The translations under genes were made by a program, and so were the position numbers. From Synchiropus splendidus (lineage: Eukaryota > Chordata > Actinopteri > Syngnathiformes > Callionymidae), in contig NC_071339.1 of assembly GCF_027744825.2 (NCBI RefSeq), forward strand, positions 23,871,501 to 23,935,500: a stretch of 64,000 bases of DNA, given 5' to 3'. The notes under the pieces are model-generated. The model was not told the origin of the DNA, made no database searches, and worked only from the letters and a program-made list of their open reading frames with translations. Shown piece by piece: positions 37,791-49,725 of this stretch; the first letter of the stretch is position 1, and each line of letters opens with the position of its first letter.

Positions 37791-40043
37791 GATTCCTTAA
37801 TACCATTATGCTGGCCATGGTCAAAAAAAGCTTTCAGGAAAGAATTCTTACTTAAACAACTTGGCCACACAACTTCATCTCACACCTCGTTTATCCTGCA
37901 TCTGTACAAAATGACAGCAGCAAATCGGAGCTTTATTTACCCAACTGCATATATGTTTCCTCATTCTTCCTTCCATCCTGTCATTTTGTGTGATCGAAAG
38001 TAAAAAATTGATGACTAAGGGCAACATTATAATGCAATGGTTTGCATTTTCCAAAAATAAATGTTTTGTAACTCACTAAAAGGTAATTTCAAGTTACAAA
38101 ATGGGTCACAGGCTCAAGTTCATATCAGGTATTGTGTCCTCTGACAGCAGAACTGGCAATGTTTTAATGAGCCCAGGTCCACCGAGATGCTAAATGTGGA
38201 TTCTGGAAAATGAAATGGGTAAACCCTTTTGGGTAACTACGTCTGGGTTACTACATAACGGTGATTCCCGCTGGGTTTCCTGGGTTTTGCTGTTGATTTA
38301 AGCTACGCACAATCTTCTCCAGAGGGCTGTATTTACTATGGAACTTAATGCTCAGACGAGGATGCTATGGCAGGGAGAAGAGTGAGCTGGCTGTGCGGAC
38401 ACAGCAAATGAACATTAAAGGTACTTTTGGTAAAGATGCTGCGTTGGCTCTTGAACTGCAAATTGGCTGGAATTCTTGACTTTGAAGTCCATCGAACAGA
38501 GAATCCCAAACAGTCCCAAACTGTGATTCAAGAGTGAGTTTGCTCTTATCAGAGGGGTGCAAACTGATGTTTAATTTCTTTGAAACTAACAAACAAAGTT
38601 AATAACATGTCTAGCACATACAGTTTGTTCCTCAGTAACTTCTGAGGCCTTACTGCGAACAGAACCTAGAAACTGAGGGTTGGAGTTAGGCAATAAAACA
38701 CTGATCAGAAATCAGCAGTCAGGAACCCCGTCCAGGAGGATGACAAAGTGTTCAGATGTTTTTAGGCCACAACTTTGTTTGGTGTGAAGTCGAGGCAGCA
38801 TCAAGCACACACATACACACACCTCCTGCTGCTGCACTATGTCATCAATTTCAAGTTCCAAGTCAGTGAAGAATTCGATTGATAAATTGAAGAAAGTTCT
38901 TTTAAATATGCCAGGAGTTAAATCTACTCCATGCTTGACCTGTGAGCCTGTTAGTAAGTGATAAAGAAACATCTAGTCTCGCTACAAAACATTTATTATA
39001 TAGTAAGGGAGGAAAAAAATGTTTCTGATAGTTAACAAGTGTTTGCTGCCTCGCCAAGTTGTCTTTACTTCTCTGTAAGCAGTCGGCAGACCTCAGGCTA
39101 GTTTTCACAAACTTAATAAAAGGTCAGGATCCCGCATCCATTTTGGGTCAAGGGTGAAGAACAAGAGTCGTCAATAAAAATACAAACTTGTTGATAACTT
39201 TCTCTGCTTGAGGCCATTTTCCTATTTCAATCTCTTGTGATAGATGCACACCCTTTCAGATGGATGGCATCGGAAAGAGTTATAGTTCACAAACACAATA
39301 TTCGGTGTGGGGGGTCATAATGTCAACAACGTCATACACCTGCACTGTAAATACCATTGAAAACTTTGCGTCTCGTTTCATCACAATCTTTATTTCTTCC
39401 TGTTGCACTTTTCATTTTTAATGGTGACTGTATCGGACCAGTTCCTCCACTGTACCGCCTCATATACTCCCCGTGCATTCATTCATGGTCGTAACTCAGA
39501 CTCAGTCTCGAGTACTTCAGAGGCACTGGCAACTCAGCTGAGCGTCTTTTTTCCCCTCTTCAAACTGTCAGTTTACCAGCGTGGAGGGACGAAAACCTCA
39601 ATGCAGTACTGCCTCCCCCTTTTGGTCAGAATAAATAACGCTTCATGATGTGGTCATCCATCAAGATAAAAAGGAGCTGCGAAATTCATTATTGTAATGA
39701 TTGAACAACTATGAGTGTTATACATAAGTAAGTAGAGATTTTGCGTGCTTTCGAACTATATTGTCAGATCCTAGGTTGCATTGATTCTGCCTAAGCTTGT
39801 GTTGGTTTGCCGTTTTTGCAAACATTTCAGTCTTGTCAAGTGCTTAAAAACTGCTCAGTAGTATTAAAGGTTTGTTCTTTAAACGTCCAGTCATTATGAT
39901 CCAGCCTCTTCCCCAATAAATAGTCCCTTACTAAAAGAATATCTGAAGGCTAGTTATGAAGGACATATATGAGACAACATACATGAGGGCTCATAGGTAA
40001 TGGAGTACCCACAGTTTTATAACAGATTTTACCTTTTTTCAGG
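37791..40043. other. No gene seen
   Basis: No coding region is supportable. Possible continuation of the 37531 repeat reaches about 38110 (aatttcaagttacaaaatggg resembles aacttgaagtgatcc near 43640), but that is uncertain. Confidence 0.45.
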
Positions 40044-40045
<2 letters not shown>

Positions 40046-40112
<67 letters not shown>

Positions 40113-40195
40113 TATTATTATTATTATTATTGTTATTATTATTATTATTATTATTGTTGTTATTATTATTGTTATTATTATTGTTGTTATTTGTT
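40046..40195. repeat. (AAT)n/(ATT)n self-complementary microsatellite
   Basis: An uninterrupted (ATA)n array runs to about 40110 and switches without spacer into (ATT)n, which continues with tgttatt interruptions to about 40195. The two halves are complementary, so the tract can fold back on itself for about 60 bases per arm. The poly-isoleucine and poly-leucine frames crossing it are artefacts. Confidence 0.97.
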
Positions 40196-41390
40196 ATTTG
40201 TCCTGGTGAGGTCAGGACTGCAGGTTGCCACTACTGGTCTACTCCGGCTCAGGCTATTTCGCACAATGGAATTCCCCGCTTTATGGCTTTCGAGTTCCTC
40301 ACTTTAGCATTCTTGGTTTCAACTGTCATACTTCTTTACTTTACTTTTTTACTTTTTGCGTTCAGTGATGCACTTTTTCATGGATGTGAAATGTATGTAT
40401 AATGCTTCATTCATTCCCTCATTCATGTAAGGTTGTGTTGGCTGGAGTGTCGCAGAGTGAAGAACATCATCCTTGAATATTCCCACGAACACATGCTCAT
40501 TTCAACAGATCACAATTTAACTCCAGAAGTACTAAAAGTTTTTGTGTCTTTGTAGATCAGCAACTGGTGAGATCAACTGACAGACAGAAATGCACCAATT
40601 TATTTCAATTTATAAAGCAGGAGCAAAAATAAAAACATGAGTCTCCCGCGTTCCTGTCTCTCGCTTTATCTTCATCAAAGAGTAAAATCAAAATGCCAAC
40701 AAACAGCCAAACTTAGATGGCGCTCCCGCAAGAGGTGGTTTTATTTCGGTAATGATAAACAAAGAATTAAAGATCACTATCTGGGGCAAGATCTTGCAAG
40801 GCTGGGCCTTTTTCTTTCCAGAGTACCCCTCCCACATTCCTAACCTAATTTCCCTAATTTTGGCATTCCAACCTTTTCTTTTCAGGTTGCTGTTATGGAA
40901 CCCTTACACATCAGTTTCAACTGGGTCAGACCATGTAGGGAGGAGGAGAGAGGGATTGGAAGAAGTCGGCCAGCATTAGCAAATTGGCTGCCTTTGTGAG
41001 CAGTGAGTGAATAAGTGTCTTCAAGTAAGTGCCACTTTCTATGATCATGAGACAGGTGGAGGTCTCACACATGTTGCTTTAACATTGGAGAATGAGGTTT
41101 CAGGTCAGGATACAACAGGATACTGAAGTTTCTGGAAAAGTCTCGGCTCTATCTGAAGTTCTGAAGTTCTGTCGGTATTCCTTAAAAATACAGGTCTGAT
41201 TTAACATTATTCCACCCGCTCACCAATATAGTCACATGTTGTCTCCCACAACGTCATGTATATGTGCCAATCAAAATATGATGTTAATGTCATTACTTAT
41301 TATGATAAGACTGTTATGAGGCTTTACAGGCTTCACTACAGCCACACAGCAGGAAGGAAACAGTCTCATTCCAACTCCAACAGAGGTACA
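40196..41390. other. No gene seen
   Basis: No gene or clear repeat recognised. A small tandem duplication (ctgaagttctgaagttctg) lies at about 41153-41171. Confidence 0.45.
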
Positions 41391-41392
41391 CC

Positions 41393-41490
41393 TGCATGAG
41401 TTTGTATGTTCTCCCTGTGCATGCTTTCCGCAGAGATGTTGGTTTCCTCCACAGTCCTAGAACATCCAGAAGTTAATTGATGAGTCATTA
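41393..41490 (+). mobile_element. L2/Maui-like LINE 3' region remnant
   Basis: The phrases gagtttgtatgttctccctg, tgcatgctttccgc, ttggtttcctccacagtcct, agaacatccagaagttaatt match, with decay, the highly repeated 3' region of fish L2/Maui LINEs ('gtttgcatgttctccc ... ggtttcctcccacagtcc ... aacatgc ... ggttaattgg'). Wording upstream at 41338-41375 (cacagcaggaaggaaacagt) may be the 'cacagcaagaaggtcctggg' segment of the same element. It is non-coding and inactive. Confidence 0.65.
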
Positions 41491-43310
41491 TTGTCCACAG
41501 ATGTGTGTTGAGAGGTCGGTCTCTGGTCATTTCTTCATCTTAATATACAGTAAACAGGGTCATATGACTCTTATGATGAGTCACAGCAAGCCAGTCATAA
41601 TCACTGCCACAGATGACGCAGGAAATATGCAATCTGGGTTACTGTGGGTGGTGACATTTCCTCGAAGGCACCACGGTGGAGAACTCAAAACATCAGACAT
41701 TGTGGAGTCTGGTGATGAAGGTTCTGCTTCATGTGGACATGTATATATTGTCTCCAGGATGTTTGTGTTGACGAACAGAAGAAGAAGTGCTGAGAAAGTA
41801 GCACAGCTAATACTAAATGGAGATTCATTGATGTTCCTGTAGCATCTACATGGACAACACTTCGGTGAACCTAACATTGACTGTAATTAAAAGTCAAACA
41901 TATTAGCAGGCTTAGGTCTGAGCCATCGCCATGTGGTGCTTGGTGACCTCCAGGACATGACTCCGGAACACCTCTGCCTTTGATGCCAGCTAACATGAAT
42001 TTAGTCCCACCTTCCTCAAACATTACATAAATACAAACTGTGTGACATATACTTTTCCTCTCACCCTGGAGCTCCCCATGGTACCGTACTTGGTCCTATT
42101 CGCTCTGCAACTGAATACTGAGTCTTAGTATTCAGTACTTATTTAGACCTGCTATCTTAGTTCTGTTTAAATTATTCAGCGCAAGGTCAGCCATCTTGAA
42201 AAGCTATGTGCGAGAACTTGCTTTCATGTGTTCACTATAGTATTTATTAGACTGTAGTGAGGACAAAAATACTTGAACTAAAGATGCAAGCAAATGCAAC
42301 TAAAACTCGCTAGCACTCTTTTTTAAAGTGGTTTCATTTGTGTGTTTTTGTCCATCTTTCTCTCGCTTCATTGGATGTTTTCACACACCTCAATGAAGAA
42401 CGATGCCCTGTTTGTATTCATCATCATCATCCTCGCTGCTGGCCTGTCAGCCGGAGTCATGTTCCTCCTCTTGGAGAGCACGTGCTTGTGCTTTTGGGAA
42501 CGGTACTTTGGGGAGTTCTGCTGAGAGAATCTGGACTTGAGTGGGCGGAGGAAGCTCACTCACACCTTGCAGCTATAATGAGCCTTTGTGATAAACAGAT
42601 ATCACATCTTGATCGTGTTTCTCTTCTCGGCTAATCTTCCCTCTCTTTTAATTGGCCGAGCCGGTCGTTTCCTTTACCTCCCACAGTGGGAAGGAGAGCA
42701 AAACTGGCTTTCAGCATTTGTGTCTTGTAGTAATAAACATAAAAAGGAATATATAGAGTCCAATAACCGGGAGACATATTATCTTCCGCTGGATGAGAAT
42801 CTTCTCAGCAGGAAATGGGAATGGTCTTTTAAATGGGGCATCCATGAAACATAAACTGAGCGTGATCTGTGGCGTGTGAGGAATTCTTTGAAATATATTG
42901 AAGAGCTGAGGTGTTTTTGCGGGATTATGGAGGATGGTCTACGTGCTTTATATTCATCTGCGCAAATGTACAGTACTTTCTCATCAACATGATGTTTGTG
43001 ATTCACTTTTTCACAAAACAGTATTGATTTGTTTGATTATTCAATTGCCCCAAAACAGGTTTAACAATTTTACATTTTTGCAACTTACTAAGTTCCTCCA
43101 CTCAGTAATCCACATTGGAGATGATCTTAATGTATTATCAGTATAAATATGTTAAAAAGAAGTCAGAATTTCGGATGTCCCACCAGCTATGTTCTGGAAA
43201 TGCATTGTTCTCAAAATACCCTTGCTTAGCGGGCTAGTCTCCAGTTTGGGTCATTAAAACGGAACAGATTCTGATTTTGATAGTTTTCCTCTCTATTGCT
43301 TGTGGCACCT
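41491..43310. other. No supportable gene; a short hydrophobic frame at 42393-42524
   Basis: No gene is established. A short frame of 43 codons at 42393-42524 predicts one membrane-spanning stretch and is discussed as an observation, not annotated as a gene. The segment 42590-42720 is balanced in composition and repeat-free. Confidence 0.45.
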
Positions 43311-43560
43311 CAATTCCTGATGTTGAACAACTAGAATTCACTTTGCAAGCACATGGTCCATTGCATATTACCGCCATGTGCATAGCATATTGCAAATATG
43401 CAATAGCCTTCCATGTAAACAAATGCTAGTGACTGTGGGAGGCAGGACTGTGACATTGTTTAATGGTAGTTTGCAACTACACTTTTTTTTACCAATAAGG
43501 GCACCAAAAAATATTCATAAACTACAGAACACAGTGCTGCTTAAGCAGTCAGGAGCATTT
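43311..43560 (+). repeat. Dispersed repeat, copy B (partner at 37531-37790)
   Basis: Contains attcctgatgttgaacaact, tttgcaagcac, gcatattgcaaatatgc, agtttgcaactacactt and aaaaatattcataaactac in the same order as copy A. It is patchy and old, with no coding capacity; the frame at 43378-43587 reads through it. Confidence 0.45.
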
Positions 43561-45782
43561 AGCAAAGTCATTACAGTAAAATGGTAGTTGGCAAGGTTCT
43601 GCAATCTCACAGCAAAAATGAGTCAGGACCCATTTTAACTTGAAGTGATCCTGGATCCTATGTTTGGGTAGTTTGATATTCTACCTTGATCACATTTCAG
43701 TCTCCCACCACACTCTCAAGTGGACATGTATTAAGTGGAAGAAAATCTGAATATGGCTTTCACATATCATTCCCTCATAGAACCTTTGTGATCTCCATAT
43801 CAAACTGGAAATTATTCATCAGAAATGTGGCTCTTATATGATCACACTTTAGACTAGGGAACATACATTACCCCATTTTCAGGATTGTAGCCAGTAATTA
43901 ATAATACTATAGTACTGATTAATGTCTTATTAAGACTGACTAGATTTTACACCAGAAGTGAAAAAAAGTTAACTCTTATCAACACTACAATTAGCGAGTA
44001 TTGGTGGAAAATTAAAGTTAATATGTGTTCAAATGTCACTGAATATGAACATGTTTTTTTTTTTTTCAAGTTCATGCTTTGTATTTGGCTTATGAATGAG
44101 ACTTTACAGAGGAGGTAGAAGTAAAAATGGATAGAGGAGAGGGTTCACTATTCCAGAAAATTGGGTTTCATGATTGATTAAATGGAGGGAAATCTAGGTC
44201 TTATATTACGCATATGACTCAAAATGGGTTTGTAAATAAAGTTAAAAAAAAATATATAAAAGACAGTCATCTCCTCTAGTGTTGTTCGCCGTCCTCGAAA
44301 GCGCAACTAAGGATGGATTTTGAAAAATAAAATGAGTGACAACTTGGATGACACCTCCAGTGGTCAATTTCTGATGATGATTAAGCCATGCAAGTCGCCA
44401 CGAATGGTGCAGCCAGCTCATTGAGTAGTGCAGTCTGATCATTGCAGTGAGATCATCCTCTTGCTCCGGCACTTATGCTTCTGACATCTAACTCTTTCAC
44501 TGCTTTTCATGTGAACTGTTTCTCCTATATCCCGATAAAATTAATGAAAAGTTAAATGCTCGAGTGAACTATCCTGTCTTATTAAGGGATTTATGTTATG
44601 TGAATAAGAAGAAACTGCTGCAGTTTTGATGACATTAATACGGCATTAAATAAATCTTTTGTTCTTTTTTAATTTTATGACGTGGACATGCAGTTTTCAG
44701 TCTCTGTAGTCACCCAAAGGTCTGATGTACCTTTACTCTATAGAAAGCACTTTTTACAAATGTAACCACGGCTGAAAGAAAATGTACAAGTCAGATTAAA
44801 CCAAAGAGATTTGGGGAGGAAGAGGAGAAGAGAAGAACCTTGGAGGAGAAGGTATGGAGGATAAAGGCAGACGGATGGGAACATACAGGGAACACAATGG
44901 ATTTGGACGGCTGAAGCAGAGACCCCTAAATCCAGCAGGGGAAACAACAGACTGCATGGGGGGAGATAGAGGTAAACCACTCTGGATTCTCACCCATAGC
45001 CAGAAACGTCTTCTCTCTGGCCTGCTAACTAACCACATTCCCCAGAATTCCTTCCAAAGGGAGCGTGTACCGTGCAGCATCGGCATTATCCCGATCCCAC
45101 AGGCGCATAATTGGAAGCGTACAATTGGGAGAAGGAGTGTGCGAAGCTTATTGCGAGCAAAGTGCTGAAATCTTCTAAAGTTGAAAAAGAAGATTCTGTT
45201 TGGGTTGCCACTGAGAATTTGAAAAGAAAGACTTTTTTTTTCTTTCTCATAATCCTCTTTTTGTGGGATTAAATTTGTCGAATTAGGAGATTAAATGAAT
45301 CATGTTTAACTAAAACTACTTTCGACTCTTTTTAGGGCTATATAAACATTTAAATGACCACTTAAAGGACATCTGAGATAAACACACTAATGCACAGGGT
45401 TGTGTGTGTTTTTTTGTGTGAGTCCAAATATAGATGAAATAATGCAATACAATTATACAGTCTCATGTGACTACATACCACTGCTATTTATATTGGCTAA
45501 ACCACTTGTGAATGCCTGCACGAAAGAAAGAAACAGGATCGCACCTGGCAAGTCATGCATATGAAGCAGTACTGGCACAAGGATTCCCGTGGGGGAAAGT
45601 CAGCAGCATCCCAAACCATCAGGGAAGAAGACAAAGGACAAATGCCTGACACACACACATAAAACAAGAGAGTCAGTGAAGGCTGGGGGAAGGGGCACAC
45701 AAAATCCTCATGCTGGTCTTGGGCCAAATTTGTTGATGGATTTATCTAGGATGCAAAGATACACTCAGACTCCCACACGCAC

Positions 45783-45784
<2 letters not shown>
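43561..45784. other. No gene seen
   Basis: No coding region is supportable. Poly-T at 44055-44067 and poly-A near 44245-44253. The segment 44850-45170 is GC-richer and gives overlapping frames on both strands, which argues for composition effects and not for a gene. Confidence 0.45.

Positions 45785-45878
<94 letters not shown>
45785..45878. repeat. (CA)47 microsatellite
   Basis: Forty-seven uninterrupted CA units. This is the longest pure dinucleotide array in the window, with the T-H and V-C frames on either strand as artefacts. Confidence 0.98.
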
Positions 45879-45881
<3 letters not shown>

Positions 45882-47224
45882 AGCATATCTACAGCCGGTG
45901 GCACCTTAACCCTGGAAGGATTACCCACAAGTATTGCTCTGCCAGTACCCATCATCCCCTGCTGCAATCTTTTGGCCAGAAGGTTAAAAAGAAGATGAGA
46001 GAAAGAAAAGGGGGATGGACGGTGAGAGGAAATCAAAAATCTTTCAAAAAGGGAAGCAATATCATCCCTCTCATGTTGATTCATTCTTCACTGGTAGTTG
46101 AGAAACTTTTAACCGGGCGGAGTGATTTGGGAATCCTTTTTTTTTTTTTTCGAAATATCATTTTGAGCTCTAACTGTGTTGTTTCTTTAGGTCTGATAGT
46201 GTTAAAAGCCCCACTGACTCCTGATGTCAGGACAGCACCCAGCAGCCCAGCAATAAATAGTCAGGTAGATGAGACGCATGTCAATACAAGCATCTCAGAA
46301 ATGCACCGTTACTTGCTCAGATTATTCAGCAGGAGTAGGAGTAATGAGACTTGGAAGGGAGCGAGGAGTTTGTTGCAGACAGGAAGACGTTAATATTAAT
46401 ATACGTTAATACGGTAATAGTCATTAGCATCACAAGCAACAACTGAAAAGAGGAAGAAACAAAGGACACTGAGCAAGACAAAACAACACATGGCAAGCAA
46501 CACATATGAAGTTGCAAAAATTGCTATCACAAGCCTCTCTTCCAGAATTGGGCACTTGGCTCTCAGCTCATGAAAGTGGTTGTTGTGAGCAATTAACCTG
46601 GAAGCCAAACAGCCAGCAGAGCTCCAGGTACTGACATTCACTTCAGAGACGGCACTGGAATATCTCTGGACTCGCTCCTGCAGCTTGGCACCATTACAAT
46701 CTCAGCAGGTGCAGACGTGCCAATAAAAAATGCGTGGAAACATCCAGTTTGAAGGCTTCAGCTCATCTGTTGCCTTACAGCTGAATTCATCTGCTGCCCT
46801 TTTTTGTGTCAGAGATTATTTTACCTGGCCTCAATTTAAAGACGAGGATGGTCTTATTTAGACCATTAAAATGGTTTCATTCTGGTTATTTTCATTGATA
46901 TACATACTTAGCTGCAACTTTGAAATTAAAAATGGAAATATTTCCCGGGGGAAATCTGCTATCAGTCACACAGAATGATCTCCTGGTTGTTCACACCTAG
47001 GAAGCACGAAGAAAACATCCTGAACCTTGCTTGATCAACGTGGAACAGAAGCTCTTCCTTGTGCCTTGAAATTGTCATCTGTCAACACGGGAATTCTCCC
47101 AACAGCTGCGTACCTTTTTCACCCGAGAACGGTAGTTGGCTATGAACATCAACCCTCTTGTGTGTGAAGCCCAGAAGTGCTTCCAAGTGAGCTAAAGTCA
47201 CTGTATTCAGTAGGTGTTAGTGCA
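45879..47224. other. No gene seen
   Basis: No coding region or clear mobile element recognised. A poly-T run lies at 46137-46151. Confidence 0.45.
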
Positions 47225-47525
47225 GTTGTACAACTTCAACGTCCGGTCCATCGGGACCTCCTGCATCACTGTGTGGTAACTCCCTGTGACTTCTAAAGAC
47301 TGAGTAAGTCTCTATTCTTAGGTTGAAGGTGACTGTCTGCCCTCTTCCATCCCTCCATGATCTGTTGTCAATGAGATGTGAAGGTAGAACAGCAGCTGAC
47401 CACTCAACCTGGACATCCTTGAACTGTTCCCCTGAGGCAGGAGGCAGATCAGTACAAATCAAAACCTGCCTCTTCAAGATCAGTTCCATCCTATCTGCTC
47501 CTTGCCTCATGACCACTGGCTGCAC
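47225..47525 (+). pseudogene. LINE (Rex1/CR1 or L2 group) ORF2 carboxy-terminal fragment
   Basis: A plus-strand frame (47323-47562) carries the diverged pattern LPSLHDL, then R, G-R, AADHS, a P/S-G-R segment (SPEAGGRS), QIKTCL and SAPCLM. This follows the order of the carboxy-terminal tail of ORF2 in Rex1/CR1-type LINEs (LPSLHDLY, ADHSHP, LPSGRR, RTKTSR, FFP). Upstream, 'cttcaacgtccggtccatcg' with 'acctcctgcatcactgtgtgg' fits the preceding part. Substitutions and likely frameshifts have destroyed it. The minus-strand frame at 47217-47525 is a shadow. Confidence 0.65.
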
Positions 47526-49192
47526 CTTTTATCACTGTGCATACAACACTACTGTTCTCTGAGCTGGCAAGGGACAGTGTTTTGTATTTTACATTACAGT
47601 TGCATGTTGACCTCATGAGCAGGTAAGAACTTTGAAGAACTTTGAAGCGCAAAAAGATCCAGACAATCTTAATGATGATCATGAGACAAAAACTGCCGCT
47701 GCTGTCAGCCACTAAAAACAGCTATGCGTCATGAAAAAGATTCAGCACATAAACCTCAGCCATAAACGCTAATTAAAACCGGGGTGACGCATATCTTAAT
47801 CAGCGCACAGTGTCTTCCTGCTGTCAGCGGACTGATCCGAATAAGGTTCCTGAGCTCCAGCAGAAATACTAGAGGAGACATTTAATGAGACACATATAAC
47901 TTTCAATTAAAAAACCTCTGCTGTCTCTACTTCAGTTGCCTCCAGCACTATCTCCTCTCTCTCCTGCTTTTGTCTTGTCACTCATACATATTGTTCCAAG
48001 TTCCTGCGTGTCATTCCAATTAAGCTACTGAGTAATTAAATCTCTTTTAAATGAAAACTAAATGCTGGTGTATGGGTGTGTGTGCTGCCAAGAAGGTGTT
48101 TGAAATCTGGATGTGCGTCTTGTCAGCAGCAGTTAAAATACAGCGCTGCTTTAGTTGATTGCATCTGAAATTGTTGACTATTAATGATGTTTGGCTCGAT
48201 AATGATTATGATGAAACCTTACGTAGGAGGATGAACGGCAGTTTGCACTGCAGCTTTATGTTTATGTAGATAGAAGAAATCTACATCGCTATAAGACATA
48301 CTTTGGAAGTGAAAGTTCAGATGGTTTCAGTTCTTAGATGGACCACGTTTATCTCACTCCAACCACCTTACTGTTAATCTCACACTCTCAGCTTTAGCTG
48401 GTCATAATTTCTGCTGCCCTTGTACCCGTGTCACCAACCTCTGAAAGTATTAAATTCCTGTTACTTTTTCTTGAGAATATGAGAATGAAAGGCTCATGCC
48501 ATGGCAGCATAATACCCTTTTATGGAAAAGGTGCTGATGCCTGAGCACCACTAGGGGTCTAGCTGCCTGCCTAATGATGAGTTTTTGCATTAATGTTTTC
48601 ATGGTTTTCGCCTTATTCCTTCACCATAATGGAATGAAAACAACCAGGACACTCCTAATCCAACGCTGTTTACAAACCAGTGGCCACCCACCCACTAACA
48701 TAACGCATCTTTGTGACAAGAACTGTGACCACACAACTGTTGGGATCCACGTAATCTCTTGACGACTGCTCAACCTCCTCAACTGCGGGTTGTGAAGAAA
48801 TCATTTCCAAAAGCTTGAACTTCTTCAAGAACAACCACTCCCTGAAAAACTTGGAAAGTTTGTCGCTGATTGGTGAAATTTCTGTGTGTGTTGACAGTTG
48901 TCAACACACACAACTGTTGACATGAAGGAGAGAAAACTGGAGCAGCTGACTTCAGATCACTATTTCGAGGCATCAGGCTATGTCGCTGCAGAAAACAGGG
49001 AGAGATTATGTTTGAGCAAGTCATTTCATAAGCATAACCATGTAAGGATTCTTCCATGACAGGGCATATTCCTGGGAAAACTGACTGGTTTGGAGATGTT
49101 AGCAGATGTTTCACTGGTACATATCATCCACTTATATGGGCCAGCAGGCTCAGTCAGTGCCTCCTAGTTGGTCCAGCAGCCTGAGGTGATAG
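47526..49192. other. No gene seen; candidate conserved non-coding patch and a short perfect hairpin
   Basis: No coding region is supportable. Around 47755-48065 the sequence is unique and carries gctaattaaaacc, atctttaatc-like, ccaattaagct and gagtaattaaatc motifs, as expected for a homeodomain-bound element, but this is inference. A perfect 11-bp inverted repeat, gtgtgttgaca and tgtcaacacac with a two-base loop, lies at 48887-48910. Confidence 0.45.
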
Positions 49193-49725
49193 TGTCACAG
49201 TCTGCTTTTAATTTGGTTTTATTTTATTCACTTCCTTCCGCCCCCTTACCTTCCGAGTGTCTGAGCTTGACCAGGTACAGTAATGGCACAGCTGGGACTA
49301 ATCTTCAACCAGCTTTGGCTACTTAAGCATTGAAGTTCCACTAGAACGTACCAGGATGTCTAAATAGGCATCTCTTAAGTTATCCTGGTGTTTTGAGTTT
49401 GTTGGTGAATTGTGCGCGCTAGTGTAAAGTTTAGTGTTTCAGACTTTTTGTTTCCTTTCTCTTCTGTTTTCTCCATCCCATGTGTGTGTCTGTTGTCCAC
49501 CACATTGCATTTGGTATTTTTATTTCAGTGTGTATTTCTCTACCTGCTTGTTCTGACAGGCATGTGATTTGTGTGTTTTGGTTCTTTGTATTTTGATCTC
49601 TCTTTTCTGATTGCATCTTCCTGCTTGTGTTTCTCTCCCAGGTCAGTTACACCCCTGGTTCCCTGTCCTGTATGTAGTCTGTATGTATAAATCAGGGATT
49701 AATAAATTGTAACTTGAAACCTAGC
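49193..49725 (+). mobile_element. LTR-like block (possible solo LTR)
   Basis: It begins tgtcacagtctgc and continues with ttttattttattcacttcc, gaccaggtacagtaatggca and ctacttaagcattgaagttc. It ends with an aataaa signal (49701) followed by ttgtaac. This wording and organisation (promoter-like middle, late polyadenylation signal) resemble Gypsy-group LTRs common in fish. I do not see a second copy or a clear target duplication, so a solo LTR or another non-autonomous element is possible. Confidence 0.4.

Noticed and set aside
40000..40402. Poly-isoleucine and poly-leucine frames
   Set aside because: Translation of the (AAT)n/(ATT)n tract.
45589..46084. Frames on both strands at about 45.6-46.1 kb
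   Set aside because: Carried by the (CA)47 array; flanks show no domain.
47217..47525. 102-codon minus-strand frame
   Set aside because: It is the antisense of a recognisable LINE ORF2 tail on the plus strand.
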